DNA from: Caloramator australicus RC3
GTDB taxonomy: Bacteria; Bacillota; Clostridia; Clostridiales; Caloramatoraceae
NCBI RefSeq assembly: GCF_000297115.1
Contig: NZ_CAKP01000002.1
Span: 1-42,264 of the forward strand
Length of the DNA stretch: 42,264 nt
Direction of reading: 5' to 3'
In this document: positions 8,952 to 16,538 of the stretch, one piece after another
Layout of the letters: the number at the start of each line of letters is the position of its first letter
How positions within the stretch are numbered: position 1 is the first letter of the stretch
Translations under genes and position numbers: made by a program
The notes under the pieces: generated by a model
Seen by the model: only the letters and a program-made list of their open reading frames with translations
Told to the model about the DNA's origin: nothing
Database searches by the model: none

Positions 8952-10001
8952 TTATCTAAAAACATCAACTGAAAGGTTATCGATGGAATCCAAAAGAACT
9001 TCAACTTCTCTTACCATGCCTATTGGATTTTTTATCTTTAAAATTACCTTGCTTCCAATTTCCTTTAAATATAATTCCCTTTTAAGGTCTACAACTTTAT
9101 TTACCTCAACACCATCGATGGAAAGAATTACATCCCCCTCTTTAATTCCTGCCTTAAAACCTGGACCATCCTCCACAACCTCATAAACGTATATTCCTCT
9201 GTCTATGTTGTAATTATAATATCGTGCTGTTTCAACATCAAATATCTTAAGCCCTAGCGTTGGTGGCTTAAATTCTCCCTTTTCCCTTAGAGATTTTAAT
9301 ATCGGCTTTATTATATTTATTGGAATAGCAAAACCTATTCCCTCATATTCAGAAGCTTTAACGGAGTTTATACCTATAACCTCACCCCTAAGATTTATAA
9401 GGGGGCCTCCGCTGTTTCCCTTGTTTATTGCTGCATCCGTTTGGATCAAATCCTCCATAAACTTTCCCTTCTCGATCTCGATGGTTATATCCTTACCGCT
9501 TATGATACCAGCCGTTACAGTCCTATGATACCTTAAATTTAAAGGGTTCCCTATGGCAAGAACGCTATCCCCGATATTTATAAGGTTTGAATCCCCTAAG
9601 GTTACCTCCTTAAGATTGTCCGCTTCTATCTTTATGATAGCAAGGTCCAAGACCCTGTCCTGAAAAACAACATTGCCAGTAAATTCTCTACCATCCGTTA
9701 AGGTTATGATCATATTCTTATCAAGGACATGGCTGTTGGTGGCGATAAATCCGTCTTGGTCGATTATAAAGCCAGATGCAACTTGTCCTTTGCTGGATAT
9801 TGAAACTACCGAAGGTAAAACCTTGTTTGCAGCATAGGAAAAGTCAGTAGTTTTTTCAATGATAATCCTGTTCTCAATTTTGTTTTCCTCTTTACCTTGT
9901 GTTGCAGCAGGGAAAAAGGTAACCATCAAAAAAGCACCAATTACTGCACCTAAAAGTGAAACCACAAAATAAGAAAAAAGGGAAGGTCTTCTCTCCTCCA
10001 T
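8952..10001 (-). CDS. htrA: HtrA/DegP-like membrane-anchored serine protease with PDZ domain
   Basis: A 349-residue protein: a short cytoplasmic N-terminus, one hydrophobic segment at about residues 9-30, a trypsin-like domain with the triad His in IATNSHVLD, Asp in VLDLAIIK and Ser in NKGNSGGPLIN, then a PDZ domain (GIYVYEVVEDGPGFKAGIKEGDVI) in the last 100 residues. It would degrade misfolded extracytoplasmic proteins, with its active domain outside the membrane. The ATG at 10001 is preferred over a GTG nine bases upstream because AAGGTGG fits the ATG. It follows walJ closely, the usual Firmicute order walJ-htrA. Confidence 0.93.
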   Translation of the reverse strand: MEERRPSLFSYFVVSLLGAVIGAFLMVTFFPAATQGKEENKIENRIIIEKTTDFSYAANKVLPSVVSISSKGQVASGFIIDQDGFIATNSHVLDKNMIITLTDGREFTGNVVFQDRVLDLAIIKIEADNLKEVTLGDSNLINIGDSVLAIGNPLNLRYHRTVTAGIISGKDITIEIEKGKFMEDLIQTDAAINKGNSGGPLINLRGEVIGINSVKASEYEGIGFAIPINIIKPILKSLREKGEFKPPTLGLKIFDVETARYYNYNIDRGIYVYEVVEDGPGFKAGIKEGDVILSIDGVEVNKVVDLKRELYLKEIGSKVILKIKNPIGMVREVEVLLDSIDNLSVDVFR

Positions 10002-10013
10002 ACAAACCACCTT

Positions 10014-10801
10014 TTAGATAGATTGAACCCTCCCAACCCTATCTCTATGGGCAATATCGATTATTATATCTTCTCCATCCCTTACTCCATTCATCTCCAA
10101 AATTGAAATAACCGTCCTTAAGGCAAGCTCCGGATAGTTATTAGTTTTGCTCAAATGTCCTAGCATAATCTTTTTTATCCTTTGGTTTAATATTTCTAAA
10201 ATCGTTTTTGCTGCATCTTCGTTGGAAAGATGCCCCCTGTCGCTAAGTATTCTTCTTTTTAAATGATATGGATATGGACCTATCTTTAAAAGCTCAACAT
10301 CATGGTTTGATTCTAAAAGTATAAAATCAGAATCCTTTATGTTTTCTTTAACCTCTTTGCTGGAGTGCCCTATATCTGTTGCTATGGATATTTTTTGTTT
10401 TTATGGTAAAAGGAATATCCAACAGGGTCCACCGCATCATGGGGTATTTTAAAGGGTTTTATGAATATATCTCCAATTTCAAAACCTTCATAGCCTTCAA
10501 ATACCTTTATATTGTGAAGCTTTACTTCTCCTATGGCCTTATAAATTGCATTCCATGTATTAGTATTAGCATAAATAGGAATATTAAACCTTCTTGATAA
10601 AATTCCTACCGCCTTAATATGATCGTCATGTTCATGGGTTATCAGTATTCCTTTTATTTCCGTAGGATCTATTCCAATTTCCTTTAATCCTTCTTGAACT
10701 TTTTTCCCTGTAAGACCTGCATCTACTAAAAGCTTAGTCCTTTCTGTTCCTACATAAAGACAGTTTCCGCTGCTTCCGCTGTATATTGAGCAAAACTCCA
10801 T
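10014..10801 (-). pseudogene. walJ: WalJ/YycJ MBL-fold hydrolase, frameshifted
   Basis: The first 139 codons (MEFCSIYSGSSGNCLYVGTE, then the metal motif THEHDDH and the metal His in KIPHDAVDPVGYSF) end at a TAG at 10382-10384. The -1 alternative frame then continues KISIATDIGHSSKEV through ILSDRGHLSN and LGHLSK to a stop at 10014, exactly the C-terminal half of WalJ. One extra A in the A6 run at 10391-10396 would restore a 262-residue protein, the normal length. WalJ is an MBL-fold exonuclease-like protein near the walRK and htrA genes. The break is either a real mutation or a homopolymer read error. Confidence 0.88.
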
Positions 10802-10837
10802 AGAATCTCCTCTTTCAAATAAAATATATCAAGCTAT

Positions 10838-10866
10838 ATTATAATTCTTTATTATTGAAATAACAA
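10838..10866 (-). promoter_or_regulatory. Promoter of the walJ-htrA unit
   Basis: TTGTTA (10861-10866), 17-base spacer, TATAAT (10838-10843) on the minus strand, 37 bases before the walJ start with GAGGAGAT as ribosome binding site. Confidence 0.55.
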
Positions 10867-10887
10867 TAAGTAAAATAAAGGGATTGA

Positions 10888-11673
10888 TTAACTCATCAAA
10901 TCATATGTCACACATACAGGTTTATTATATTTAGAATCATAAATTATTTCAGCATCAATATTAAATATTTCTCTTAGATTTTCTTTTGTTATAACATCTT
11001 CAGGTTTTCCTTCACAAACTATTTTGCCACTCTTAATACCTATAATATAATCAGAAAATCTTGCTGCATTGTTAAGTTCATGTATTACCATTACTATAGT
11101 TCTTTTTTCTTTTTTGTTTAATTGTTCAAGTAATCTTAAAATTTCCAGTTGATGTTGTATATCGAGATAAGTGGTCGGCTCATCTAGCAAAAGAATCTCT
11201 GTTTGTTGGGCAAGTGCCATAGCAATCCATGCCCTTTGTCGTTGTCCCCCCGATAGCTCCTCTAAAGGTCTATCCTTAAATTCCTTCATACCAACCACAT
11301 CAATTGACCAGTCTATAATTTCCCTATCATCTTTATTTAAACTTCCAAATCCACTTTTATAAGGGAATCTTCCATAGGAAACCAAATCTTCAACACAAAG
11401 CCCTAAAGGTGCAACTGGGCTTTGGGGTAAAAATGCCATTATCTTTGCAATTTCCTTAGGATGTTTTTCTAATATATCTTCACCTTTAATATATATCTTA
11501 CCATTTTTAGGATTAATAACTCTTGCGATAGTTTTTAGTATCGTTGATTTACCACATCCGTTGGCACCAATTATTGCAGTTATTTTACCTTTTGGTATAT
11601 TTAGGTTTAAATTTCTTACTATTTCATAATTATCATAAGCGATACTTAAGTTTTCAGTTTTTATAATATGCAT
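10888..11673 (-). CDS. Iron-siderophore ABC transporter ATP-binding protein (FepC/FhuC type)
   Basis: A 261-residue ABC ATPase. Walker A GANGCGKST lies at about residue 36, the Q-loop in AFLPQSPVAPLG, the signature LSGGQRQRAWIAMALAQ at about 140, Walker B EILLLDEPT with the D-loop TYLDIQHQ, and the switch His in MVIHELNNAARFSD. AFLPQSP plus VEDLVSYGRFPY is typical of iron-siderophore importers. It would drive the two FecCD permeases encoded just upstream (15-base gap) from the cytoplasmic face. Last gene of a Fur-regulated operon. Confidence 0.93.
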   Translation of the reverse strand: MHIIKTENLSIAYDNYEIVRNLNLNIPKGKITAIIGANGCGKSTILKTIARVINPKNGKIYIKGEDILEKHPKEIAKIMAFLPQSPVAPLGLCVEDLVSYGRFPYKSGFGSLNKDDREIIDWSIDVVGMKEFKDRPLEELSGGQRQRAWIAMALAQQTEILLLDEPTTYLDIQHQLEILRLLEQLNKKEKRTIVMVIHELNNAARFSDYIIGIKSGKIVCEGKPEDVITKENLREIFNIDAEIIYDSKYNKPVCVTYDLMS

Positions 11674-11688
11674 ACAAATCTCCCCTAA

Positions 11689-12708
11689 TCATTGTTTTAA
11701 CATTAAATATATAAAATACGGAACTCCTATAAAAGATACTATTATACCTACTGGCATTTCTCCAATTAAAATTAAGTTTCTTGAAAAAATATCTGAAACC
11801 AAAAGAATTATTATCCCTATCAATGCAGATATAGGTATCAAATATTTATGTTTTGCTCCAATCAATTTTCTTGCAATATGCGGTGAAATAAGTCCTATAA
11901 ATGCAAGGGTTCCAGAAATCGAAGTTGCCATTGATGCTAATAATACAGAAATTATTAAAAGCTTTCTTTTTTCTTTCTCTAGTTCTATTCCAAGCCCTAC
12001 CGAAATTTCATCCCCTAAACTAATAACATCAATATACCTTGACTTATAATAAGCTATAAACGAAATCACTATTATCCCTGGGAAAACAGCCAAAACATAT
12101 CTCCAATCAGTTCCCCACAAACTTCCAAGGGTCCAAATAATAACTCTATTAAATTCTTGAGTTGTAAATCTAAGTTGAAATATTATTAAAAGGGCAGTAA
12201 ATATGGCATTAATTCCAATTCCCGTTAAAATCAATCTATTTGCATCCATCCCTTTTTTCCATGCAAAAATGTATATCAAAAGAGCTCCTACAAAAGCCCC
12301 TACAAAAGCTACTAAAGGCATCGTAAAAATCGTAAAGTTGCTTATTCCATCATAAACATTTCCATTCATATAGTATATATACATAACAACCGCAAGGGCT
12401 GAACCTGAACTAATTCCAATTATTCCAGGATCCGAAAGGTCATTTCTTGTTATTCCTTGTAATATAACCCCTGATATGGAAAGGGCGGTTCCAACTAAAA
12501 TAGCCATAATAATCCTTGGCAATCTTATATTCCAAATAATCAAATTATGTTTTTTACTTCCTTGTCCTATAAAGGTTCTTAATATATCAATAGGTTGTAT
12601 TTTGTAAGAACCTACACTCAAACTAATAATTATTGTAATCAGGATAATAATTAATAATACTGCAAAAGTAGCAAAAAATCTTTTATATTTCCCTTTTATA
12701 TTTTTCAA
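11689..12708 (-). CDS. Iron-siderophore ABC permease, FecCD family (second subunit)
   Basis: A 339-residue permease with about ten hydrophobic segments; the BtuC/FecCD features are NIRLPRIIMAILVGTALSISG, GITRNDLSDPGIIGISSGSA and GTLAFIGLISPHIARKLIG, the last being the stretch that contacts the ATPase. Its start overlaps the stop of the preceding permease by four bases, which implies coupled translation and a heterodimeric channel. It transports ferric siderophore (or heme) delivered by the lipoprotein encoded first in the operon. The exact substrate cannot be told from sequence. Confidence 0.92.
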   Translation of the reverse strand: MKNIKGKYKRFFATFAVLLIIILITIIISLSVGSYKIQPIDILRTFIGQGSKKHNLIIWNIRLPRIIMAILVGTALSISGVILQGITRNDLSDPGIIGISSGSALAVVMYIYYMNGNVYDGISNFTIFTMPLVAFVGAFVGALLIYIFAWKKGMDANRLILTGIGINAIFTALLIIFQLRFTTQEFNRVIIWTLGSLWGTDWRYVLAVFPGIIVISFIAYYKSRYIDVISLGDEISVGLGIELEKEKRKLLIISVLLASMATSISGTLAFIGLISPHIARKLIGAKHKYLIPISALIGIIILLVSDIFSRNLILIGEMPVGIIVSFIGVPYFIYLMLKQ

Positions 12709-13706
12709 ATTCCTCTATGCCCCCTTCTGATAAGATAAATAAAAATAGGAGCACCAATTAAAGCTGTTAATGAACCTATTGGCGTCTCATATGGTTTATT
12801 TATCATTCTTGCAACTATATCACTATAAACAAGTAGGTTTGCCCCCATTAAGATTGACGTAGGTATAATACGTTTATAGTCAGTTCCCACCAAAAATTTT
12901 ACAATGTGTGGAACTATAAGTCCTACAAAGGCAATATTTCCTGCCACTGAAACCGAGCTTCCACTTAATAAAATAACTGCAACAATTGCTATTAGCCTTA
13001 CTAAATTAATTCTAACACCTAAACTTGTTGCAACCTCATCTCCTAAACTTATAATTGTTATCTTATGTGAAATAAGAATTGATATCACTATCCCTACAAT
13101 ACCTAAATAAAACAACAATTTTAATGAAGTCCATCTTGCTGTTGACAATCCCCCAGAAATCCAAAAGCTAAGCTGCTGTGAAAGATTAAATATCATAGCA
13201 ATCGCAGTTGCTAAGGATATGAGTAAAGTTCCTATTGCAACGCCTGCAAGGGCAAGCCTTATAGGATCCACTTTTTTTATCCTTCTCGAACTAATAAAAT
13301 AAACCAACATACCACTAAAGGAAGATCCTAAAAAGGATATTAACATCAATTCTAAGCTTGCTAGGTTTTTTTCCATCGCAAGAAAAACCGCAATTGTAAA
13401 TATTGCTCCCTGAGTAATTCCTATTATCGACGGTTCTGCTAAAGGGTTTCTTGTAATCCCCTGCAATATTGCACCCGATACAGATAAATAAGCCCCAACT
13501 AAAGCAGCTGAAAGAACCCTTGGAATTCTAATGTCCCAAATAATCTGTGAATTTATTCCTCCCCTTGATATAAAAATGCTATTTACTACCTCAGTAAACC
13601 TTATATTTTTAGCTCCAAGGGATATGGATAGAATTATTCCAAAAAACAAGATTAGAATGAGAATTAAATTTATATATAAAAAACTTTTTCTTATATTAAA
13701 ATGCAT
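12705..13706 (-). CDS. Iron-siderophore ABC permease, FecCD family (first subunit)
   Basis: A 333-residue permease paralogous to the next gene: IWDIRIPRVLSAALVGAYLS, GITRNPLAEPSIIGITQGA and GNIAFVGLIVPHIVKFLVG mark the FecCD family, with about ten hydrophobic segments. It is the second gene of the operon, 67 bases after the lipoprotein gene, with an imperfect hairpin in that gap. It would pair with the following permease in the membrane. Confidence 0.92.
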   Translation of the reverse strand: MHFNIRKSFLYINLILILILFFGIILSISLGAKNIRFTEVVNSIFISRGGINSQIIWDIRIPRVLSAALVGAYLSVSGAILQGITRNPLAEPSIIGITQGAIFTIAVFLAMEKNLASLELMLISFLGSSFSGMLVYFISSRRIKKVDPIRLALAGVAIGTLLISLATAIAMIFNLSQQLSFWISGGLSTARWTSLKLLFYLGIVGIVISILISHKITIISLGDEVATSLGVRINLVRLIAIVAVILLSGSSVSVAGNIAFVGLIVPHIVKFLVGTDYKRIIPTSILMGANLLVYSDIVARMINKPYETPIGSLTALIGAPIFIYLIRRGHRGI

Positions 13707-13729
13707 TTCATCACTCCCGTAAGAAAAGT

Positions 13730-13762
13730 AAGGATGACATAAGTTAACCTTAAGTCACCCTT
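13730..13762 (-). other. Imperfect intercistronic hairpin after the siderophore-binding lipoprotein gene
   Basis: AAGGGTGACTTAAG and CTTATGTCATCCTT can pair with a few mismatches around GTTAA. There is no long T-run. Such hairpins between a binding-protein gene and its permeases often lower downstream expression or protect the upstream mRNA; that role is inferred. Confidence 0.4.
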
Positions 13763-13773
13763 TCACTAACCTG

Positions 13774-14706
13774 TTATTTTGTTAATTGAGTTTTTAAAAT
13801 ATCTAAAAGCAACTCCTTTCCGATTGGTTCGTAACTTTGACCAAAATATGGAGAACTATCAAGATAAACTACCCTTCCTTCTTTAACAGCTTTTATATTT
13901 TTCCATATTGAACTTTCTTCAAGTGCTTTCTTATCAGTCTCTGTAGCTAAAACTATTAAATTATCTGAGTCTATCTGTGATAAACCTTCAAGGGTTACAA
14001 CAGGAAGACTAATATTTTCTTGTTTAGGAAGATTAGCTGGTTTGTTTAATTTCATATCATTATAGATAATATCTCCAATTCCTGCGTTACTAAATACAAA
14101 GAATTGTCCTGCACTTGCAAGCACAGAAAGGTAACTTTCATTTTCTCTTTTTTCTCTAATTTTATTTCCTATTTCCTGGGCCTTTTTGTCATATTCCTCT
14201 AACCACTTCATTGCAACATCTTTCTTATTAAGAAGTGTTGCAACATCTACCATCCTGCTTCTCCAATCATTGTCATATTCCTTTAATACAATAACAGGTG
14301 CTATCTCCTTTAATTGATTATAAATTTTTTCCTGTCTTTGGCTCATTATTATAAGATCAGGATTAGTCTCTATAATTCCCTCAACATCCATTGTGTCTGA
14401 CATATAGAAGCCGACTATCTTTGAACCATTTAGCCTGTCCTTTAAATATGAAGGGAATTCCGTCGGTTTATAAGGATCAGTGTTTGCAGTGGCAACTGGA
14501 GTAAATCCTAAAATCAACAATATTTCGCTGGATCCAGAAATATCAACTATTCTCTGAGGATTAGCTGGTATTTCAACATCACCCTTTATAGTTTTAACTA
14601 CTCTCTTTTCGTTATTTTGATTTGCTGTTTGTGTTTGCTTAGAGCATCCAGAAAAAATAACTACTAAAATCATTAATGATAGTGCAATAACCAATATTTT
14701 CTTCAT
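13774..14706 (-). CDS. Iron-siderophore ABC transporter substrate-binding lipoprotein (FecB/FepB family)
   Basis: A 310-residue protein with a lipoprotein signal peptide: Lys-Lys N-terminus, hydrophobic stretch, and lipobox VIFSGCSKQ with Cys at about residue 21. The mature part is a type III (helical-backbone) binding protein: VVKTIKGDVEIPANPQRIVDI, then a link helix and VKEGRVVYLDSSPYFG near the end. It should capture ferric siderophore outside the membrane and hand it to the two FecCD permeases. It is first in the operon, directly downstream of a strong promoter and a Fur-like box, with AAAGGAGG as ribosome binding site. Confidence 0.93.
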   Translation of the reverse strand: MKKILVIALSLMILVVIFSGCSKQTQTANQNNEKRVVKTIKGDVEIPANPQRIVDISGSSEILLILGFTPVATANTDPYKPTEFPSYLKDRLNGSKIVGFYMSDTMDVEGIIETNPDLIIMSQRQEKIYNQLKEIAPVIVLKEYDNDWRSRMVDVATLLNKKDVAMKWLEEYDKKAQEIGNKIREKRENESYLSVLASAGQFFVFSNAGIGDIIYNDMKLNKPANLPKQENISLPVVTLEGLSQIDSDNLIVLATETDKKALEESSIWKNIKAVKEGRVVYLDSSPYFGQSYEPIGKELLLDILKTQLTK

Positions 14707-14727
14707 GTTTTTCCTCCTTTTATGTAA

Positions 14728-14742
14728 TGATATTCATTTTCA
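14728..14742 (-). promoter_or_regulatory. Fur-box-like operator of the siderophore operon
   Basis: TGAAAATGAATATCA matches the Firmicute Fur 7-1-7 consensus TGATAATNATTATCA at all but two positions. It lies just downstream of the -10 element. A second, weaker half-similar copy (TGATTATTGTTAATA) lies at 14745-14759, overlapping the -10. Confidence 0.7.
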
Positions 14743-14758
14743 AGTATTAACAATAATC

Positions 14759-14786
14759 ATTATATCATAATTTTTGCTCTTGTCAA
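14759..14786 (-). promoter_or_regulatory. Promoter of the siderophore operon
   Basis: Perfect TTGACA (14781-14786) and TATAAT (14759-14764) hexamers with a 16-base spacer on the minus strand. A promoter this strong with a Fur box over the start region fits iron-repressed control. Confidence 0.8.
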
Positions 14787-14787
14787 T

Positions 14788-14820
14788 AAAAAATCCTAAA
14801 AGACTTTTTGCCTTTTAGGA
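14788..14820 (-). terminator. Terminator after the HD-GYP gene
   Basis: TCCTAAAAG and CTTTTAGGA arms around GCAAAAAGT, followed by six T (14788-14793) on the minus strand, 9 bases after the HD-GYP stop codon. Confidence 0.85.
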
Positions 14821-14828
14821 TTGCATTA

Positions 14829-15350
14829 TTATTCAAAAACCTCCAAAAACACATTCGCAATCTTAGGGTCAAATTGAGTGCCTGAACATCCTTTTATCTC
14901 CTCTATGGCCTCCTCGTGGGTTTTAACTATATTGTAATGTCTTGAATTTGTCATTGCATCGTATGCATCAACAACAGCAAGTATTCTACATTCTATTGGA
15001 ATTTGTTCCCCTTTAAGGCCTAATGGGTAGCCTTTTCCATCCCATCTTTCATGATGTTTAAGTATAAGATCTGCTATTCCTGCAAGCTCTGGAGAGGATA
15101 CTGCTATTCTATATCCCTTTTCAGAGTGACTTTTTAATATTTCCCATTCTTTTTCTGTAAGTGGCTCTTTTTTATTTAATATATCATCTGATATTGCAAC
15201 CTTTCCAATGTCATGCATATCAGCAAGTAGCAATAGATTATTTTTTTGAACTTCTCCCAATTTTAATTTTTCTGCCATCCTTTGGACCATTTTCTTTACC
15301 CTTTCAGTATGCCCTTTAGTTACATAATCCTTTTCTCCTAGGGCAGCCAA
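14829..15350 (-). pseudogene. HD-GYP domain protein lacking its N-terminal part
   Basis: The frame gives 173 residues: a nearly complete HD-GYP domain with GHTERV, the metal motif ADMHDIGKVAI, HSEKGYRIA, and HHERWDGKGYPLGLKGEQIP, DAYDAMT. Such domains hydrolyse cyclic-di-GMP or related nucleotides and usually follow a sensor region. Here the open frame begins at a TTG with no ribosome binding site, at the very edge of the domain, and an in-frame stop lies nine bases upstream; 21 bases beyond the TTG region the IS608-like element begins, and on its other side malic enzyme starts at once. The sensor portion and promoter are thus missing. Catalytic residues look intact, but expression is doubtful. 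Confidence 0.8.
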
Positions 15351-15380
15351 TAAAATTTATCACAATTTACTGCAAGAAAA

Positions 15381-15402
15381 CTCCCACCTCTTTAGGTGGG
15401 AG
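15381..15402 (+). repeat. Left-end subterminal hairpin of the IS608-like element
   Basis: CTCCCACC and GGTGGGAG form a perfect 8-base stem around TCTTTA. Single-strand transposase TnpA recognises such hairpins in this family. Confidence 0.75.
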
Positions 15403-15421
15403 ATGAATTGTATATACTAAC

Positions 15422-15463
15422 TTGGAAAATTGAAAATATAGTATATAATAAGAAGTATATACT
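15422..15463 (+). promoter_or_regulatory. tnpB promoter with flanking inverted repeats
   Basis: TTGGAA (15422-15427) and TATAAT (15444-15449) are 16 bases apart. The -10 is overlapped by AGTATATA (15440-15447), which is inverted as TATATACT at 15456-15463; another TATATACT lies at 15411-15418. The symmetric copies could be an operator or part of the folded left end. Confidence 0.5.
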
Positions 15464-15480
15464 AAACGAAAGGGGGTGCA

Positions 15481-16440
15481 ATGATGGAAGTAACAAGAGT
15501 AATAGTAATCCAGCTTAAACCTACAAAGGAACAAAAAATAATATTAAAGCATCTAACATATTCTGCCTCTAAACTTTGGAATATAGCAAACTACAATATA
15601 AAGCAGGGGAACATAAAACCTAAGGAGTTAAAACCTACCCTCAAGGAAAACTTTTGGTATAAAAATTTACATTCTCAATCTGCCCAGGCAGTGCTTGAAA
15701 AGTTACAAATCGCTTGGGAAAACTGCTATAAAAAGCATACAAAAGAACCAAGATTCCAACCAAAAGATGGGCATTTCCCTGTTAGGTGGAAAAAACAAGG
15801 GTTACAGATTAATAATGGACAAATCAGGCTTTCCCTTTCTAAACAGACAAAACAATATCTAAAAAATATGCACTCCATTAAGTCCGATTACCTATGGATA
15901 AGTTTACCGAAAAACTTATCGCTTAATGGTGTGCAAGAAGTTGAGATAAAACCACCTTCCTCTAAAAAGTTACATTACCTAATAATTAAAGAAAGGAACT
16001 ATGTTAGGGACTATATTCATAAAGTTTCAACTTTCATAGTAAGAGAAGCCCTAAGTAAAGATGTAAAAACCATAGCAATAGGTAAGTTAAGCAAAAATAT
16101 AACTAAAATAGATATAGGCAGACAAAACAACGAAAAACTACACAAGATACCTTTTGGAAAACTTTGTAATATGATAGAGTATAAAGCTAAAGAAGTAGGT
16201 ATAAACGTAATATATGTAAATGAAGGATATACATCACAAACTTGTTCAATATGTGGAGATGTAAATAAAACAAACAGGAAGTATAGAGGTCTATATATTT
16301 GTAAATGTGGGAATGTAATAAATGCAGATGTAAACGGAGGGATAAATATACTAAAAAGGGTATCTCCGAACCTAACATTAGGTAGGAGTAGAGGGAATTT
16401 GAACATCCCGACTAGAGTGCGTATGTATAATACCCTCTAG
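15481..16440 (+). CDS. TnpB-family protein with internal deletion of the RuvC-I region, probably nuclease-dead
   Basis: A 319-residue open frame, shorter than the roughly 370-420 of TnpB. The N-terminal RNA-binding region is normal (VIQLKPTKEQ, LHSQSAQAVLEKL, RFQPKDGHFPV). At about residue 170 (nucleotide 15991) the sequence passes from KLHYLIIKE straight to RNYVRDYIHKVSTFIV, skipping about 65-80 residues that carry the RuvC-I Asp (GIDLG-type) motif. The RuvC-II position reads IAIGKLSKNITK, with no acid where VGELK or IEDL is usual. The zinc finger (TCSICG, CKCG at about 254-277) and RuvC-III Asp (NADVNGG, about 283) remain. AGGGGGTG precedes the ATG pair. It may be a decayed gene or an RNA-guided binder without cleavage. 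Confidence 0.82.
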   Translation: MMEVTRVIVIQLKPTKEQKIILKHLTYSASKLWNIANYNIKQGNIKPKELKPTLKENFWYKNLHSQSAQAVLEKLQIAWENCYKKHTKEPRFQPKDGHFPVRWKKQGLQINNGQIRLSLSKQTKQYLKNMHSIKSDYLWISLPKNLSLNGVQEVEIKPPSSKKLHYLIIKERNYVRDYIHKVSTFIVREALSKDVKTIAIGKLSKNITKIDIGRQNNEKLHKIPFGKLCNMIEYKAKEVGINVIYVNEGYTSQTCSICGDVNKTNRKYRGLYICKCGNVINADVNGGINILKRVSPNLTLGRSRGNLNIPTRVRMYNTL

Positions 16441-16452
16441 TGCAAACAGAAT

Positions 16453-16474
16453 CCACAACCTCTTTAGGTTGGGG
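16453..16474 (+). repeat. Right-end subterminal hairpin, likely 3' part of an omega-RNA
   Basis: CCACAACC and GGTTGGGG pair (with one mismatch) around TCTTTA, 13 bases after the tnpB stop. In this family the tnpB 3' end and right end make the guide RNA scaffold, and the bases after TCAA (16484 onward) act as guide. Confidence 0.65.
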
Positions 16475-16489
16475 AGGGTTCAAATATCG

Positions 16490-16495
16490 TATAAT
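16490..16495 (+). promoter_or_regulatory. -10 element before malic enzyme, just outside the IS end
   Basis: TATAAT lies 7 bases beyond the right end of the IS. A good -35 is not visible at the normal distance; only TTGGGG inside the IS end (16469-16474, 15-base spacer) could serve. The IS may have replaced the original -35. Confidence 0.4.
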
Positions 16496-16538
16496 ATCAT
16501 TAGAATATAAGTTTTTTTATTATAAGGAGAGTGATATT

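Larger units (their letters stand above)
15371..16483 (+). mobile_element. IS608-like (IS200/IS605 group) element with tnpB only
   Basis: The left flank ends in TTAC (15367-15370), the right end is TCAA (16480-16483), the two cleavage signals known for IS608. Subterminal hairpins sit 10 bases from the left end (15381-15402, CTCCCACC/GGTGGGAG) and 9 bases from the right end (16453-16474, CAACC/GGTTG); both share the loop CTCTTTAG. GAAT directly precedes the right hairpin, as in the IS608 guide that pairs with TCAA. No tnpA is present, so movement would need a TnpA from elsewhere. There is no target duplication, as expected. The ends are read from motifs and not verified by an empty site. Confidence 0.75.

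Noticed and set aside
16440-16538. Upstream extension of malic enzyme into the IS right end
   Set aside because: It reads through IS hairpin sequence; AAGGAGA and the conserved N-terminus place the start at 16539.
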